A stretch of DNA of 59,178 nt from Pseudomonas gingeri (GTDB lineage Bacteria; Pseudomonadota; Gammaproteobacteria; Pseudomonadales; Pseudomonadaceae): the NCBI RefSeq assembly GCF_013385425.1, contig NZ_JACAQA010000036.1:1-59178 (forward strand), written 5' to 3'. Position 1 is the first letter of the stretch; every line of letters begins with the position of its first letter. The translations under genes and the position numbers were made by a program. Shown here in pieces: positions 1 to 8,766 of the stretch. The notes beneath the pieces were generated by a model, which ran no database searches, was not told the DNA's origin, and was given only the letters and a program-made list of their open reading frames with translations.

Positions 1-105
1 CAGTTTTACATTGGCGATGACACCCAGGTTCATAAGCGGCGCATCGAAAAGACGTATGAGCGCTTCCGGAGATCCCGCCCCTTAAGGCTATGGGCCAAGA
101 TCTGA
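1..105 (+). CDS. C-terminal tail of an unidentified protein (5' end outside window)
   Basis: An open frame runs from base 1 to a TGA at 103-105 and encodes 34 residues ending in RPLRLWAKI. The tail is strongly basic, with paired Arg and Lys residues (HKRRIEK, RFRRSR). I do not recognise the family. The next 400 bases hold short repeats and a terminator but no clear gene, so this could be the last gene of a preceding unit or of a mobile element. It could also be a chance open frame, since only 34 codons are visible. Confidence 0.3.
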   Translation, partial: QFYIGDDTQVHKRRIEKTYERFRRSRPLRLWAKI

Positions 106-518
106 GTAAACCATTCCCCCCAACGCCTCTCTAGAACTCGCTCCAGATGCGTACCAGGGCGTCGTCACTGCCCCGCTGGTAAGTTCAGCTTTATGTCGCT
201 CTTAATTGTTGAAAAAAGCTGATTTTTCAGCAACCGATGGCACCTTGTGTCAGTCTTTACTAACGAGAAGCAAGACAATATGCGGTTAACTGACTGATTT
301 TTCTGGTGTCCTTGTGTCACTCTTAATTGTCTGAAACCATGTATAAAGCCGCCGATCAAGGCGGCTTTTTTTTCCCCGCGATTTATCACCGCGTCGTTCT
401 CGTTGAAGTGCGCGGCCTTTCTTCCGAGGTCTGACGGCCGACAGAAAAATTTTGCACGCTCCCAGGCAATACCTGCAGACTGCTCGAAGTGACGTGAATC
501 ATTCCGGGGAAGAATAAG
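106..518. other. Non-coding gap with short repeats and a terminator
   Basis: I see no convincing gene in this stretch. It is more AT-rich than its surroundings. It carries two copies of TGTCxCTCTTAATTGT (193-208 and 315-330) and a weaker third relative near 245-260 (TGTGTCAGTCTTTAC). CTGATTTTTC also occurs near 219 and 294. An intrinsic terminator lies at 346-373. A 74-codon minus-strand open frame crosses the repeats but has no recognisable product. The last ~100 bases should hold the promoter of the LysR gene at 519. Confidence 0.5.
346..373 (+). terminator. Intrinsic terminator
   Basis: AAGCCGCC (346-353) pairs perfectly with GGCGGCTT (360-367) around a six-base loop and is followed by a run of T. 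The orientation fits a plus-strand transcript, either the partial gene at the window start or a small RNA from the repeat region. Confidence 0.8.
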
Positions 519-1424
519 ATGGATCGGTTGGCTGCGATGGAAACCTTCGTCTACGTCGTGGAGACAGGTTCCTTTTCCGCGGCAGGCAGACGTCTGAACG
601 TCGGACAGCCTGCTGTTTCAAAAAGCATCGCGCAGCTTGAAGAGCACCTGGGGGTTCGCTTGCTGACCCGTTCGACGCGAGGGTTATCTCCGACCGAGGC
701 CGGCACGCTCTTTTTTGAACGGGCGAAGAGGGTCATCGAGGAGGCCAACGAAGCCGAATTCGCCGCGCGCGGGGCGGGTGCCGGATTGACCGGGACATTA
801 CGCATTTCCACGACAGTGACCTTTTCCAGATTGCATATTCTTCCCCATTTGGGGGGATTCCTGGAGATGCACCCTCTGCTTGATGTTGACGTGCTGCTTG
901 ACGATCGATCGGTGAACCTTGTTGAAGAGGGGATCGATATCGCCTTGCGCATGGGCAACCTCAGCGATTCGAGTTTGACGGCCAGAAGGATTGCCCGATG
1001 CCGACGGTTGGTAATGGCTACGCCCGGTTATTTCAAACGACGCGGTGTGCCCGAGTCGCCCGCGGATTTGGCGGACCATGAAGCGGTGATCTATTCCCTG
1101 GGCGGAGGGGGTGCATCGTGGTTATTCAAAAAAGGCACGACCGAGGAGTCAGTCACCCTCAACGGCCGTGTACGAGTCACCGCTGCCGAGGGTATTCGGA
1201 CAACGGTATTGTCAGGCTACGGCCTGACACTCTCCTCTGAGTGGATGTTCGCCCCTGAGCTGGCCAGCGGAGAGGTCGTGCCCGTTCTTCAGGACTGGGA
1301 GCTTCCCGAAATGGACCTTTGGGCCATCTTCCCGACCGGGCGCATGGCAAGTGCCAAGGCTCGTGCGTTCGTGGCCTACGTGGAGCAGTTGATGGGAAAC
1401 GCCACCTCAGTGGCGCTCACCTGA
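519..1424 (+). CDS. LysR family transcriptional regulator
   Basis: This 301-residue protein has the normal LysR length. An N-terminal winged helix-turn-helix spans about residues 1-60 (SFSAAGRRLNVGQPAVSKSI is the typical recognition region). The co-inducer-binding fold spans about 90-295. It resembles the CrgA/AaeR-like branch, whose members often control neighbouring oxidoreductase genes. It lies 19 bases from the convergent stop of the SDR gene at 1444. The start is ATG at 519, preceded by GGGGAAGAATAAG as ribosome binding site. The ligand is unknown; control of the adjacent SDR and hydrolase genes is inferred from position only. Confidence 0.88.
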   Translation: MDRLAAMETFVYVVETGSFSAAGRRLNVGQPAVSKSIAQLEEHLGVRLLTRSTRGLSPTEAGTLFFERAKRVIEEANEAEFAARGAGAGLTGTLRISTTVTFSRLHILPHLGGFLEMHPLLDVDVLLDDRSVNLVEEGIDIALRMGNLSDSSLTARRIARCRRLVMATPGYFKRRGVPESPADLADHEAVIYSLGGGGASWLFKKGTTEESVTLNGRVRVTAAEGIRTTVLSGYGLTLSSEWMFAPELASGEVVPVLQDWELPEMDLWAIFPTGRMASAKARAFVAYVEQLMGNATSVALT

Positions 1425-1443
1425 TCCAGGGTGGCTGCCGGTC

Positions 1444-2193
1444 TCAGACTTGAGCCATGCCGCCGTCGACGCACAGGTCAATGCCCGCAACGAAACTGCT
1501 GTCGTCCGAGGCCAGGAACAGCGCGGCTGAAGCAATTTCTTCCGGGCGGCCAAGGCGCCCCAGCGGAACGGCTTTGGCGAACGATGCTTTCAACTGATCG
1601 ACCTGCTCCTGGGTGGACGCCTGGCTTTCCATGATCGGCGTATCAACCGGGCCCGGGCTCAGGCTGTTGACCCGAATGCCACGGTCTTGCAGCTCCAGTG
1701 TCCAGGTCCGTGCGAACGAGCGGACGGCCGCTTTGGTCGCGCTGTAGGTGCCGTAGCCGGGAATGCCTTTGGTGGCGGCGATTGAAGCGGTCAGGATGAT
1801 CGAGCCGCCATCACGTATCAAGGGAAGTGCTTTTTGTACGGTGAACAACAGGCCCTTGACGTTGATATCGAACGTCCCGTCATAGTGTTCGACGCTGACG
1901 TCATTGAGGTAGGTGGGGTCCACGATGCCCGAGTTGGCGACGAGCACGTCAATGCCGCCTTTCTCGCGTTCAACGACCTCGTAGAGTCGGTTTAAATCTT
2001 CGGAGCTGGAGACGTCGCCCTGCACGGCTGTCACGTTGCGACCGATCAATGCGACGGCCTTGTCCAATTCGGCTTGGCGCCGGCCGGTGATAAAGACATA
2101 AGCACCTTCTTCAACGAAACGCTGGGCGGTCGCAAGACCGATGCCGCTGCTGCCACCGGTGATAACTGCAATCTTGCCTTGAAGCTTGTTCAT
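1444..2193 (-). CDS. SDR family NAD(P)-dependent oxidoreductase
   Basis: The product is a 249-residue classical short-chain dehydrogenase/reductase. The cofactor motif GGSSGIG is at about residues 13-19, the NSG motif of the Rossmann fold follows (VANSG), and the active site is YSATK. The C-terminal VDGGMAQV is typical of FabG-like members. The start at 2193 (MNKLQGK) is preferred over an upstream ATG at 2277 because SDR proteins begin just before the first beta strand and GAGGG lies upstream of this ATG. It is transcribed divergently from the alpha/beta hydrolase at 2447. The substrate cannot be read from sequence; such proteins reduce or oxidise small alcohols and ketones. Confidence 0.88.
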   Translation of the reverse strand: MNKLQGKIAVITGGSSGIGLATAQRFVEEGAYVFITGRRQAELDKAVALIGRNVTAVQGDVSSSEDLNRLYEVVEREKGGIDVLVANSGIVDPTYLNDVSVEHYDGTFDINVKGLLFTVQKALPLIRDGGSIILTASIAATKGIPGYGTYSATKAAVRSFARTWTLELQDRGIRVNSLSPGPVDTPIMESQASTQEQVDQLKASFAKAVPLGRLGRPEEIASAALFLASDDSSFVAGIDLCVDGGMAQV

Positions 2194-2311
2194 GGTAATG
2201 CCCTCAGGAAGGTAGAACTGAGGGAGGGCCCAGGGTGGCCACTCGCCTCGTGGTGAGGGCCCAAGTGTCTGCTCCATGATTTAAACCGGGAACGCCGGTC
2301 ACGGGCATAAA

Positions 2312-2341
2312 ACCTATGCCTCATATGAATGAGCGCCCATA
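2312..2341. promoter_or_regulatory. Dyad in the SDR/hydrolase divergent promoter region
   Basis: CTCAT (2320-2324) and ATGAG (2329-2333) form an inverted repeat around ATGA, flanked by outer TATG/CATA matches. Size and position between two divergent genes suit a LysR-type operator. The regulator could be either LysR protein nearby. This is a pattern match only. Confidence 0.35.
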
Positions 2342-2446
2342 CCTCTGGACATTTGAACGCGTGCGGGCAACGCTGTCCGATCTCTTGATTCCGAGTGCAG
2401 GGGGCCTGGGCACTCGTTGTTTCATCCATTAGCGAAGGATAATTCA

Positions 2447-3262
2447 ATGCCGTTTGTGACGATCGATGGACAACCGCTGCACTTCCTCGACCAGGGCGCG
2501 GGCGAGGTGGTGGTGCTGGGCTCCAGCTACCTGTGGGACAGCGGCATGTGGGCACCGCAGATCGCGGCACTCTCGCAACACTACCGAGTGATCGTGCCGG
2601 AACTCTGGGGCCATGGGCAGTCCGGACAGCTGCCGGAGAACACTCGTAGCCTCGACGATCTGGCGAATCAGGTGCTGGCCTTGCTGGATCACTTGGAAGT
2701 TCAGCGTTTCACCCTGGTCGGCCTGTCGGTCGGCGGCATGTGGGGCGCGCGCCTGGCCCTGGCGGCACCCGAGCGCGTCCGTGGCCTGGTGTTGATGGAT
2801 ACCTATGCCGGCGAAGAACCTGCACCGACCCAGCAATATTATTTCTCGATGCTGAAGATGATCGAGGACGCCGGCAGTATTCCGCCGCCTTTACTCGATG
2901 CAATCACGCCGATTTTCTTCAAGGCAGGTGTCGACCCGCAGCTGCCGTACTATCAGGCGTTTCGCGCGTCCCTGACGACCTATTCGAGCGAGCGCCTGCG
3001 CGACAGCATCGTCCCATTGGGACGGCTGATCTTCGGACGCGACGATCGTCTGGCCGAGCTGGCGACGCTGGATGCCAGCCGCACTCTGGTGATGTGCGGC
3101 GAGCAGGACAAGCCACGGCCACCGAGCGAGGCTCGGGAGATGGCCGAGTTGATCGGTTGCCAGTACATCGGGATACCGGAGGCCGGGCATATCTCCAGTA
3201 TCGAGAACCCGTCGTTCGTGAACGATGCGCTGTTGGACTTCCTTTCTGACCTGCCAGCATAG
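2447..3262 (+). CDS. Alpha/beta fold hydrolase
   Basis: This 271-residue protein has the alpha/beta hydrolase core. The nucleophile elbow GLSVGG places the serine at about residue 94. The acid is probably in GEQDKPRP, and the catalytic histidine is in EAGHIS near the C terminus. PELWGHGQS is the usual strand-4 region. The ATG at 2447 follows GCGAAGGAT as ribosome binding site and is preferred to an upstream ATG at 2417. It is divergent from the SDR gene and lies 37 bases before the LysR gene at 3300, so hydrolase and regulator may be co-transcribed. The substrate is unknown (esterase, lactonase or haloperoxidase-like). Confidence 0.87.
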   Translation: MPFVTIDGQPLHFLDQGAGEVVVLGSSYLWDSGMWAPQIAALSQHYRVIVPELWGHGQSGQLPENTRSLDDLANQVLALLDHLEVQRFTLVGLSVGGMWGARLALAAPERVRGLVLMDTYAGEEPAPTQQYYFSMLKMIEDAGSIPPPLLDAITPIFFKAGVDPQLPYYQAFRASLTTYSSERLRDSIVPLGRLIFGRDDRLAELATLDASRTLVMCGEQDKPRPPSEAREMAELIGCQYIGIPEAGHISSIENPSFVNDALLDFLSDLPA

Positions 3263-3299
3263 TCACCGCGATCCGCCGTAGCAGCGAGTAAGCCAAGCC

Positions 3300-4202
3300 A
3301 TGGACAGATTCCAGGAAATGCAGGTGTTTATTGCCGTCGCCCAGGAGCAAGGCTTCGCGGCGGCGGCGCGGCGTCTGAGCCTCTCGGCACCAAGCGTTAC
3401 CCGGGCGGTGGCGGCGCTGGAAAAACGCATCGGCGCCCAGTTGCTCGTGCGTACCACGCGCAACGTGCACCTGACCGAACCCGGGCAGCGTTATCTGGAA
3501 GACTGCCGACGCATCCTCGCCGCCATGGAGGAAGCCGAGGCCTCGGCCGCCGACAGTCACGCCCGTCCCAGCGGCCAACTGACCATGACCGCGCCGGTGC
3601 TGTTCGGCGAGTTGTATGTCACGCCGGTGATGGTGCGTTACCTGGCGCAGTATCCGGCGGTGGATATCAACGCGCTGCTGCTGGACCGCGTGGTACCCAT
3701 GGTCGAGGATGGGATCGATGTCGCGGTGCGGATTGGCGAGTTGCCCGACAGCGGTTACCACGCCATCAGGGTAGGGCAGGTCCGCCGGGTGGTCTGCGCT
3801 TCACCGGCCTATCTGGACAAACAGGGCCGTCCCCGACATCCGGACGAGTTGCGCCAGGCGCAGATCGTCATGGCCGCCTCGGCTTCGCAGGTCAGGAGCT
3901 GGCAATTCCTCGAAGGCGACAAACCCTTGAGCATTCGCCTGGAACCACGATTGGCACTGACGGCGAATCGGGCGGCGATCCACGCGGCCTGCCTGGGCCT
4001 TGGCCTGACCCGGGTGCTGTCTTATCAAGTCGCGGACAAGCTGGCGGCCGGTGAGCTGGAAATCGTACTGGAAGATTTCGAGTTTCCGCCGCTGCCGATC
4101 CATGTGGTGTATCAAGGAGGCCGCACGGTTTCCGTACGGGTGCGCAGTTTTGTCGATTTCGTGGTCGCGGCCTTACGCGAACACCCGAACCTGAAAGGCT
4201 GA
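3300..4202 (+). CDS. LysR family transcriptional regulator
   Basis: The product is a 300-residue LysR protein with the DNA-binding domain at about 1-60 (GFAAAARRLSLSAPSVTRAV) and the effector domain at about 90-295. It begins MDRFQEMQVF and resembles the CrgA/AaeR branch, like the regulator at 519, so the two may be paralogues. It follows the alpha/beta hydrolase on the same strand and precedes the glutathione transferase. Control of the hydrolase, the SDR or the transferase is plausible but unproven. Confidence 0.88.
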   Translation: MDRFQEMQVFIAVAQEQGFAAAARRLSLSAPSVTRAVAALEKRIGAQLLVRTTRNVHLTEPGQRYLEDCRRILAAMEEAEASAADSHARPSGQLTMTAPVLFGELYVTPVMVRYLAQYPAVDINALLLDRVVPMVEDGIDVAVRIGELPDSGYHAIRVGQVRRVVCASPAYLDKQGRPRHPDELRQAQIVMAASASQVRSWQFLEGDKPLSIRLEPRLALTANRAAIHAACLGLGLTRVLSYQVADKLAAGELEIVLEDFEFPPLPIHVVYQGGRTVSVRVRSFVDFVVAALREHPNLKG

Positions 4203-4331
4203 TCGGTATTTCATTTTTTGAAAGAATGGATTGCCGTTTCTGGTGATTCTGTTGTTTTCGCTGAAGGAGCAAGATCACTCCATCAGCGCGAACCATCCCG
4301 GGTTGCGCTTCTGCCCCCGTGGAGTACCGCC

Positions 4332-4961
4332 ATGTCCCAGACCCCCATCAAGCTCTACAACTTTTCCCGCTCCGGCCACGCCCATCGCGCCGAACTGATG
4401 TTGTCCCTGCTCGGTCTGCCGGTGGAACTGATTCATGTGGACTTGCCCAGCGGTGCCCATAAGACCCCGGAATACCTGGCCCTGAATGCCTTCGGCCAGG
4501 TGCCGGTCATCGATGATCAAGGCCTGGTCCTCGCCGACTCCGCGGCGATTCTGGTGTACCTGGCACTCAAGTATGGACAAGGCCGCTGGCTGCCCACCGA
4601 TCCGGTTGGTGCCGCCCAGGTGCAACGCTGGCTGTCGGTAGCGGCGGGGCCGATTGCCTTCGGTCCGGCCCGGGCCCGGTTGATCACGGTCTTCGGTGCA
4701 CCCTTTGACGCCGAGGACGCGATCAGCCGTTCCCATGCCTTGCTCAAGGTCGTCGAGCATGAACTGAACCAGTCGTCCTATCTGGTGGGTGACACACCGA
4801 CCATCGCCGATGTCGCCGGCTACAGCTATATCGCCCATGCGCCGGAAGGCAATGTCTCGCTGGCGGACTACCCCAATGTACGGGCTTGGTTGGCGCGGAT
4901 CGAAGCCTTGCCGGGCTTTGTGCCGATGCCGCGTACCGTCGCCGGATTGCAGACCGCCTGA
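4332..4961 (+). CDS. Glutathione S-transferase family protein
   Basis: This 209-residue cytosolic GST has a thioredoxin-like N-terminal domain at about 1-80 (YNFSRSGHAHRAEL, FGQVPVIDD with the cis-proline, and ADSAAILVYL for glutathione binding). The helical C-terminal domain includes PTIADVAGYSYIAHA. The start at ATG 4332 follows GGAGTACCGCC; longer in-frame reading upstream has no GST similarity. It stands 57 bases before the redox fusion gene at 5019, separated by a hairpin. A role in detoxification by glutathione conjugation or reduction is the family expectation; the substrate is unknown. Confidence 0.88.
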   Translation: MSQTPIKLYNFSRSGHAHRAELMLSLLGLPVELIHVDLPSGAHKTPEYLALNAFGQVPVIDDQGLVLADSAAILVYLALKYGQGRWLPTDPVGAAQVQRWLSVAAGPIAFGPARARLITVFGAPFDAEDAISRSHALLKVVEHELNQSSYLVGDTPTIADVAGYSYIAHAPEGNVSLADYPNVRAWLARIEALPGFVPMPRTVAGLQTA

Positions 4962-4968
4962 GATCGAT

Positions 4969-5002
4969 GAAACCTCCCGTCCACTTCGGCCGGGAGGGTT
5001 TC
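4969..5002 (+). terminator. Hairpin after the GST gene
   Basis: GAAACCTCCCG (4969-4979) pairs with CGGGAGGGTTTC (4991-5002) with one bulged base. It lies just after the GST stop and 17 bases before the next start. It can act as a partial terminator or attenuator between the two genes. Confidence 0.55.
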
Positions 5003-5018
5003 CCGTGGAGAAGTCGCG

Positions 5019-7064
5019 ATGAATATATCCAGCGCATCACCCTGGCACGTCGGTGAACTGCAGATGCAGACCCAGGTCGGTGTCGCCGAACGGATGGCTG
5101 AACTCGGTCCGAGGGTGATCCGTGACTACATGCCGGACCAGCATCGTGACTTTTATCGCCAGTTGCCGTTCCTGCTGTTCGGCACCGTCGACGATCAGGG
5201 CAATCCCTGGGCGAGCCTGTTTGAGGGCGAGCCGGGCTTTGCCTTTTCTCCCGATCCCAGGTTGTTGCAGGTGGCGAGTTTTCCACAGGTTGCGGACCCG
5301 ACCTATTCAGCCCTGCGAGCCGGCGCGGCCATCGGCTTGCTGGGAATGGAGCTGCATACCCGGCGACGCAACCGTATCAATGGGCGTGTGGCGGCGCTGA
5401 CTGGAAAAACCCTGAGCGTGTCTGTGGAACATGCCTTCGGTAACTGTCCGCAGTACATCCAGTTGCGTCAGTTCGAACGGGTGCCTGCGCCGGACCCGGT
5501 CACGCAAGTCGTTCATCGGTCGCAAGGCCTGGACGCCGAGGCGGCGGCAATGATCCATGCCGCCGATACGTTCTTCGTCGCCAGTTATGTGGATATCGAT
5601 GGCGCCCGTTCCGTGGATGTTTCCCATCGTGGTGGGCAAAGCGGTTTTGTGCGGGTTGAGGGCGACTGCCTGACCATCCCGGATTTCGCCGGCAACCTGC
5701 ACTTCAACACTTTGGGCAATCTGCTGATCAATCCCCGCGCGGGCCTGTTGTTTATCGATTTCAATACGGGTGACCTGCTGCAACTCAGCGGGCGCACCGA
5801 AGTCATCCTCGACGGACCGCTGGTGAAAGCCTTTCAAGGCGCCGAACGTTTGTGGACGTTCCACGTGGAACATTGTGTGCGGCGTCCGGCGGCTTCGACC
5901 TTGCGTTGGAAGTTCGAGGGCTTTTCACCCAACAGCCTGATGACCGGCAGCTGGGACCAGGCCGTAGCACGTTTGCAAGCCGAGGCGCTGGGCAATGCCT
6001 GGCGGCCTTTGCGGATCAGCCGGATTGTCGAGGAAAGTCGCAACATTCGTTCGCTGTATCTGGAGCCTACGGATGGGGCCGGGTTGCCGGTGTTTCAGGC
6101 CGGGCAGCATCTGCCGCTGCGTTTCGACCTGGGCGGGCAGACGCAGATTCGTACCTACAGTTTGTCGGGCGCGCCATCGGATGAGTTCTGCCGGATCAGC
6201 GTCAAGCGCGACGGCCGGGTGTCGTCCCATGTGCATGACCAGCTCAAGGTCGGTGATGTGCTTGAGGCGCGTGCACCACAGGGGCATTTCACCGTGGCGA
6301 CCCATGAGCAGCGCCCGTTGGTATTGCTGGCGGCGGGGGTGGGGATTACGCCTTTGTTGTCGATGCTGCGGGAGGTGGTGTACCAGGGCAAACGCACTCG
6401 GCGGATGCGGCCTACGGTTTTGTTCCACAGCGCCCGCTCGTTGGCGGAACTGCCGTTTCGGGCTGAGCTGGATGAGCTGATGGCGCGTGCGGGCGAGACG
6501 GTCCAGGTGGTGCGACTGCTGAGCCAGCCGGAGCCTGAGGCAGTGCCGGGTGAGGATTACCATCTGCAAGGTCGACTCGATGTCGAGGTGTTGAAGGCCG
6601 TGTTGACGGTCGACGACTATGACTCGGTGGATTTTGTCCTGTGCGGCCCGGGTGGTTTTACCCAGGGGATATATGACCAACTGCGGGATATGGATATCCG
6701 TGATGAGCGTATTCATGCGGAGACTTTTGGTCCGTCGACGTTGCGCCGTCGTCAGGACCCGGGTGCACCGCAGATCGAGCAGCCACCGGCAGCTACGCAA
6801 TCGGTGCCGGTGGTGTTCCATCGTTCTGGCAAGGAAGCGCGCTGGCAGCCTGAAGGTGAGAGCTTGTTGGTGTTGGCGGAAAGCCGGGGTTTGCAGCCGG
6901 AGTTCAGTTGTCGGGGCGGATCCTGTGGCACTTGCAGCACCCGCTTGATCAGCGGACAGGTACATTATCCACAACCGCCCGCGGAGTTGCCGAGCGAGGG
7001 GCAGGTGCTGATTTGTTGCGCGATTCCGGCGCAGAGCACGGAGCCTCTGGTGTTGGATCTCTGA
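5019..7064 (+). CDS. PPOX-like / FNR-like reductase / 2Fe-2S ferredoxin fusion protein
   Basis: The 681-residue protein has three modules. Residues about 40-310 resemble the pyridoxamine 5'-phosphate oxidase-like flavin fold. About 330-575 form a ferredoxin-NADP reductase-type FAD/NAD domain (IRTYSLSG for FAD, VLLAAGVGITPLLSML for the nucleotide). About 595-681 are a plant-type 2Fe-2S domain with the CRGGSCGTC cluster motif and a fourth Cys in LICCAIP. This order suggests electron flow from NAD(P)H through FAD to the iron-sulfur centre or the N-terminal flavin site. ATG at 5019 follows GTGGAGAAGTCGCG. Such fusions are annotated only generally; physiological substrate and partner are unknown. 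The GST upstream hints at stress or detoxification. Confidence 0.85.
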   Translation: MNISSASPWHVGELQMQTQVGVAERMAELGPRVIRDYMPDQHRDFYRQLPFLLFGTVDDQGNPWASLFEGEPGFAFSPDPRLLQVASFPQVADPTYSALRAGAAIGLLGMELHTRRRNRINGRVAALTGKTLSVSVEHAFGNCPQYIQLRQFERVPAPDPVTQVVHRSQGLDAEAAAMIHAADTFFVASYVDIDGARSVDVSHRGGQSGFVRVEGDCLTIPDFAGNLHFNTLGNLLINPRAGLLFIDFNTGDLLQLSGRTEVILDGPLVKAFQGAERLWTFHVEHCVRRPAASTLRWKFEGFSPNSLMTGSWDQAVARLQAEALGNAWRPLRISRIVEESRNIRSLYLEPTDGAGLPVFQAGQHLPLRFDLGGQTQIRTYSLSGAPSDEFCRISVKRDGRVSSHVHDQLKVGDVLEARAPQGHFTVATHEQRPLVLLAAGVGITPLLSMLREVVYQGKRTRRMRPTVLFHSARSLAELPFRAELDELMARAGETVQVVRLLSQPEPEAVPGEDYHLQGRLDVEVLKAVLTVDDYDSVDFVLCGPGGFTQGIYDQLRDMDIRDERIHAETFGPSTLRRRQDPGAPQIEQPPAATQSVPVVFHRSGKEARWQPEGESLLVLAESRGLQPEFSCRGGSCGTCSTRLISGQVHYPQPPAELPSEGQVLICCAIPAQSTEPLVLDL

Positions 7065-7091
7065 GCACAGATCTGAATGTATGGCACATTC

Positions 7092-7167
7092 CTGTAGGAG
7101 CTTGGCTTGCCAGCGAAGAGGCCCTCAAGATCGCTAAAAGCTTCGCTGGCAAGCCAAGCTCCTACAG
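7092..7167. repeat. REP-type inverted repeat (copy 1)
   Basis: Two perfect 27-base arms, 7092-7118 and 7141-7167, start with CTGTAGGAGC. They are separated by 22 bases. The element is intergenic between converging genes. The same family recurs at 18004, 27080, 29677 and 35172. Confidence 0.9.
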
Positions 7168-7217
7168 ATTGATGGTGTCCTCACTATCTGCGACGAGCCC
7201 GCTGCCTGAAAGATGCC

Positions 7218-8720
7218 TCAGCGCCGCAGGCTGGTATCGATCTGGCTCATCCGGCTACGCAAGGTAAACACTCCATCCCCGGAGAGGATCGCCCCACGGG
7301 CAAACAGGCGCCCGTTCTCCCAGTTCGAAAGCCCCAGTTCCGGCTTGTTCAGCGCGTACTGGCCATCGACCCAGCGAGTGAAGCCATCGCCGACAAAGGG
7401 GGCGTTGATGCTGTTGTAGAAGTAATCGTGGGCGCCACGGTCGGCGCTGATCAGCGACACGGTGAACTGCGGGCTGTAGCGATTGAACAGGGCAACCGCC
7501 TGATCCAGGTCGTCGACGATTTTCAGGCTGACTTCCGGCGTCCCTTCCCACTCCCATTCGCGGCCCAGTTGGTCTTCGGGCAACGACTCGGTTTGTGCTT
7601 CTTCCTCATACCCTTCGGCACGCTGGACCTGCACCCGCGCGTGCAACCACTCGGCCGGCAGCACGCTTTCATCGCCGCTGACGATATGCAGCTTGCAGCG
7701 CTGGCCGCGTGCTTCGCCGGCAGCCTTCAGCGCCTCAAGGAACAACGGCACCAGTTCGGCTGCGCGCTGGCGATGAATCACACAGACATTAAGCGTGTTG
7801 CAGACCTTGCGATCCAGGGAGTTGCGCACCACTTCGGCAAAGCGCTTGGCGTCCGCGTCCTGATGGGCCACCAGCCAGGCGCCGCCGGTGCCGTGCAGAC
7901 TGACCACAGTGCCGGCCTGCTGGGCGATTCCGCCAAGCTGCTTTACGGCATGGCCCGAACCCCGGGCCACCGCCAGTGACAGGCGGCGGTCGGCGAACAT
8001 CGCCCAGCCTGCTGCCCGATCGCTGCTTTCCACCAGGGACACCGCACCCGCCGGCAAACCGGCTTCGTGCAGCGCCGGATTGAGTGCATGGCGAACAATT
8101 GCCTGGGCCGTGCCGAGGGCATCGCTGCCGATCCGCAGCACGGCGGTATTACCCGTACGCAGAACGCCGGCAGCATCGGCAAACACATTCGGCCGACCTT
8201 CAAAGACAAATGCCACCACGCCCAGGGGCGCGACGACTTGCTCAACCTTCCAACCTTCATGTTCCACGGACTCACGGACCCGACCGCGAATCAGCGGCGC
8301 ATCACGCCAGGCCCGTAGCCCGGCAATCATGTCGCGACGCATGGCCTCGCTTGCCAGCAGACGGGTGGTGGAGCGCCCACGGGCCTTGGCCTGGGCGATA
8401 TCGGCCTGGTTCGCGGCCTCGATCAATGCCCAGGAAGCCGGTGCTTCCAGATGTTGGGCAAACAGGTCGAAGAACTGGCTGATGGCCTCGTCCGAGACTT
8501 GGGCCAGTGCGGTGAACGCAGTTTGTGCAGTGTCGATGGCCTGGGTCGCGATCTGTTGCACGGCATGGGGAATCAGCAGCAGTTCGCCGCTGGCCTGGTC
8601 CACCAGCAGATGATCGCCCGGCTGGAAACGCTCGGCCAATTCCGGCGGCACCGGGGAAACCCGGTTACCCGCGTAGAGAATTGGCGTGCCGGCGATAAGA
8701 CGATCGAGCGTGCTGGTCAT
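7218..8720 (-). CDS. ProA-like glutamate-5-semialdehyde dehydrogenase family protein
   Basis: This 500-residue protein belongs to the aldehyde dehydrogenase superfamily and resembles gamma-glutamyl phosphate reductase. It carries the ProA-like APLGVVAFVFEGRPNVF segment (about 164-180) and a candidate catalytic Cys at about residue 307 in RKVCNTLNVC. True ProA is about 420 residues; here about 70 extra N-terminal residues precede the conserved part. No proB kinase is adjacent. The start is taken as ATG 8720 (MTSTLDRL). Either it is a second ProA or an aldehyde dehydrogenase for another acyl phosphate or aldehyde; the sequence alone does not decide. Confidence 0.78.
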   Translation of the reverse strand: MTSTLDRLIAGTPILYAGNRVSPVPPELAERFQPGDHLLVDQASGELLLIPHAVQQIATQAIDTAQTAFTALAQVSDEAISQFFDLFAQHLEAPASWALIEAANQADIAQAKARGRSTTRLLASEAMRRDMIAGLRAWRDAPLIRGRVRESVEHEGWKVEQVVAPLGVVAFVFEGRPNVFADAAGVLRTGNTAVLRIGSDALGTAQAIVRHALNPALHEAGLPAGAVSLVESSDRAAGWAMFADRRLSLAVARGSGHAVKQLGGIAQQAGTVVSLHGTGGAWLVAHQDADAKRFAEVVRNSLDRKVCNTLNVCVIHRQRAAELVPLFLEALKAAGEARGQRCKLHIVSGDESVLPAEWLHARVQVQRAEGYEEEAQTESLPEDQLGREWEWEGTPEVSLKIVDDLDQAVALFNRYSPQFTVSLISADRGAHDYFYNSINAPFVGDGFTRWVDGQYALNKPELGLSNWENGRLFARGAILSGDGVFTLRSRMSQIDTSLRR

Positions 8721-8766
8721 GGTTGGAACACTTGTCCGTGGGAGTAGGAGGCAAAATGTATAAGAA

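Noticed and set aside
165..389. Small minus-strand frame in the first gap
   Set aside because: It crosses the repeats and the terminator stem, and no family or good ribosome site is seen.
7092..7167. REP-type repeats as CRISPR units or rho-independent terminators
   Set aside because: Copies are kilobases apart without spacers, and they lack T-tracts. The conserved arm sequence, found in at least five places, marks a dispersed repeat family.
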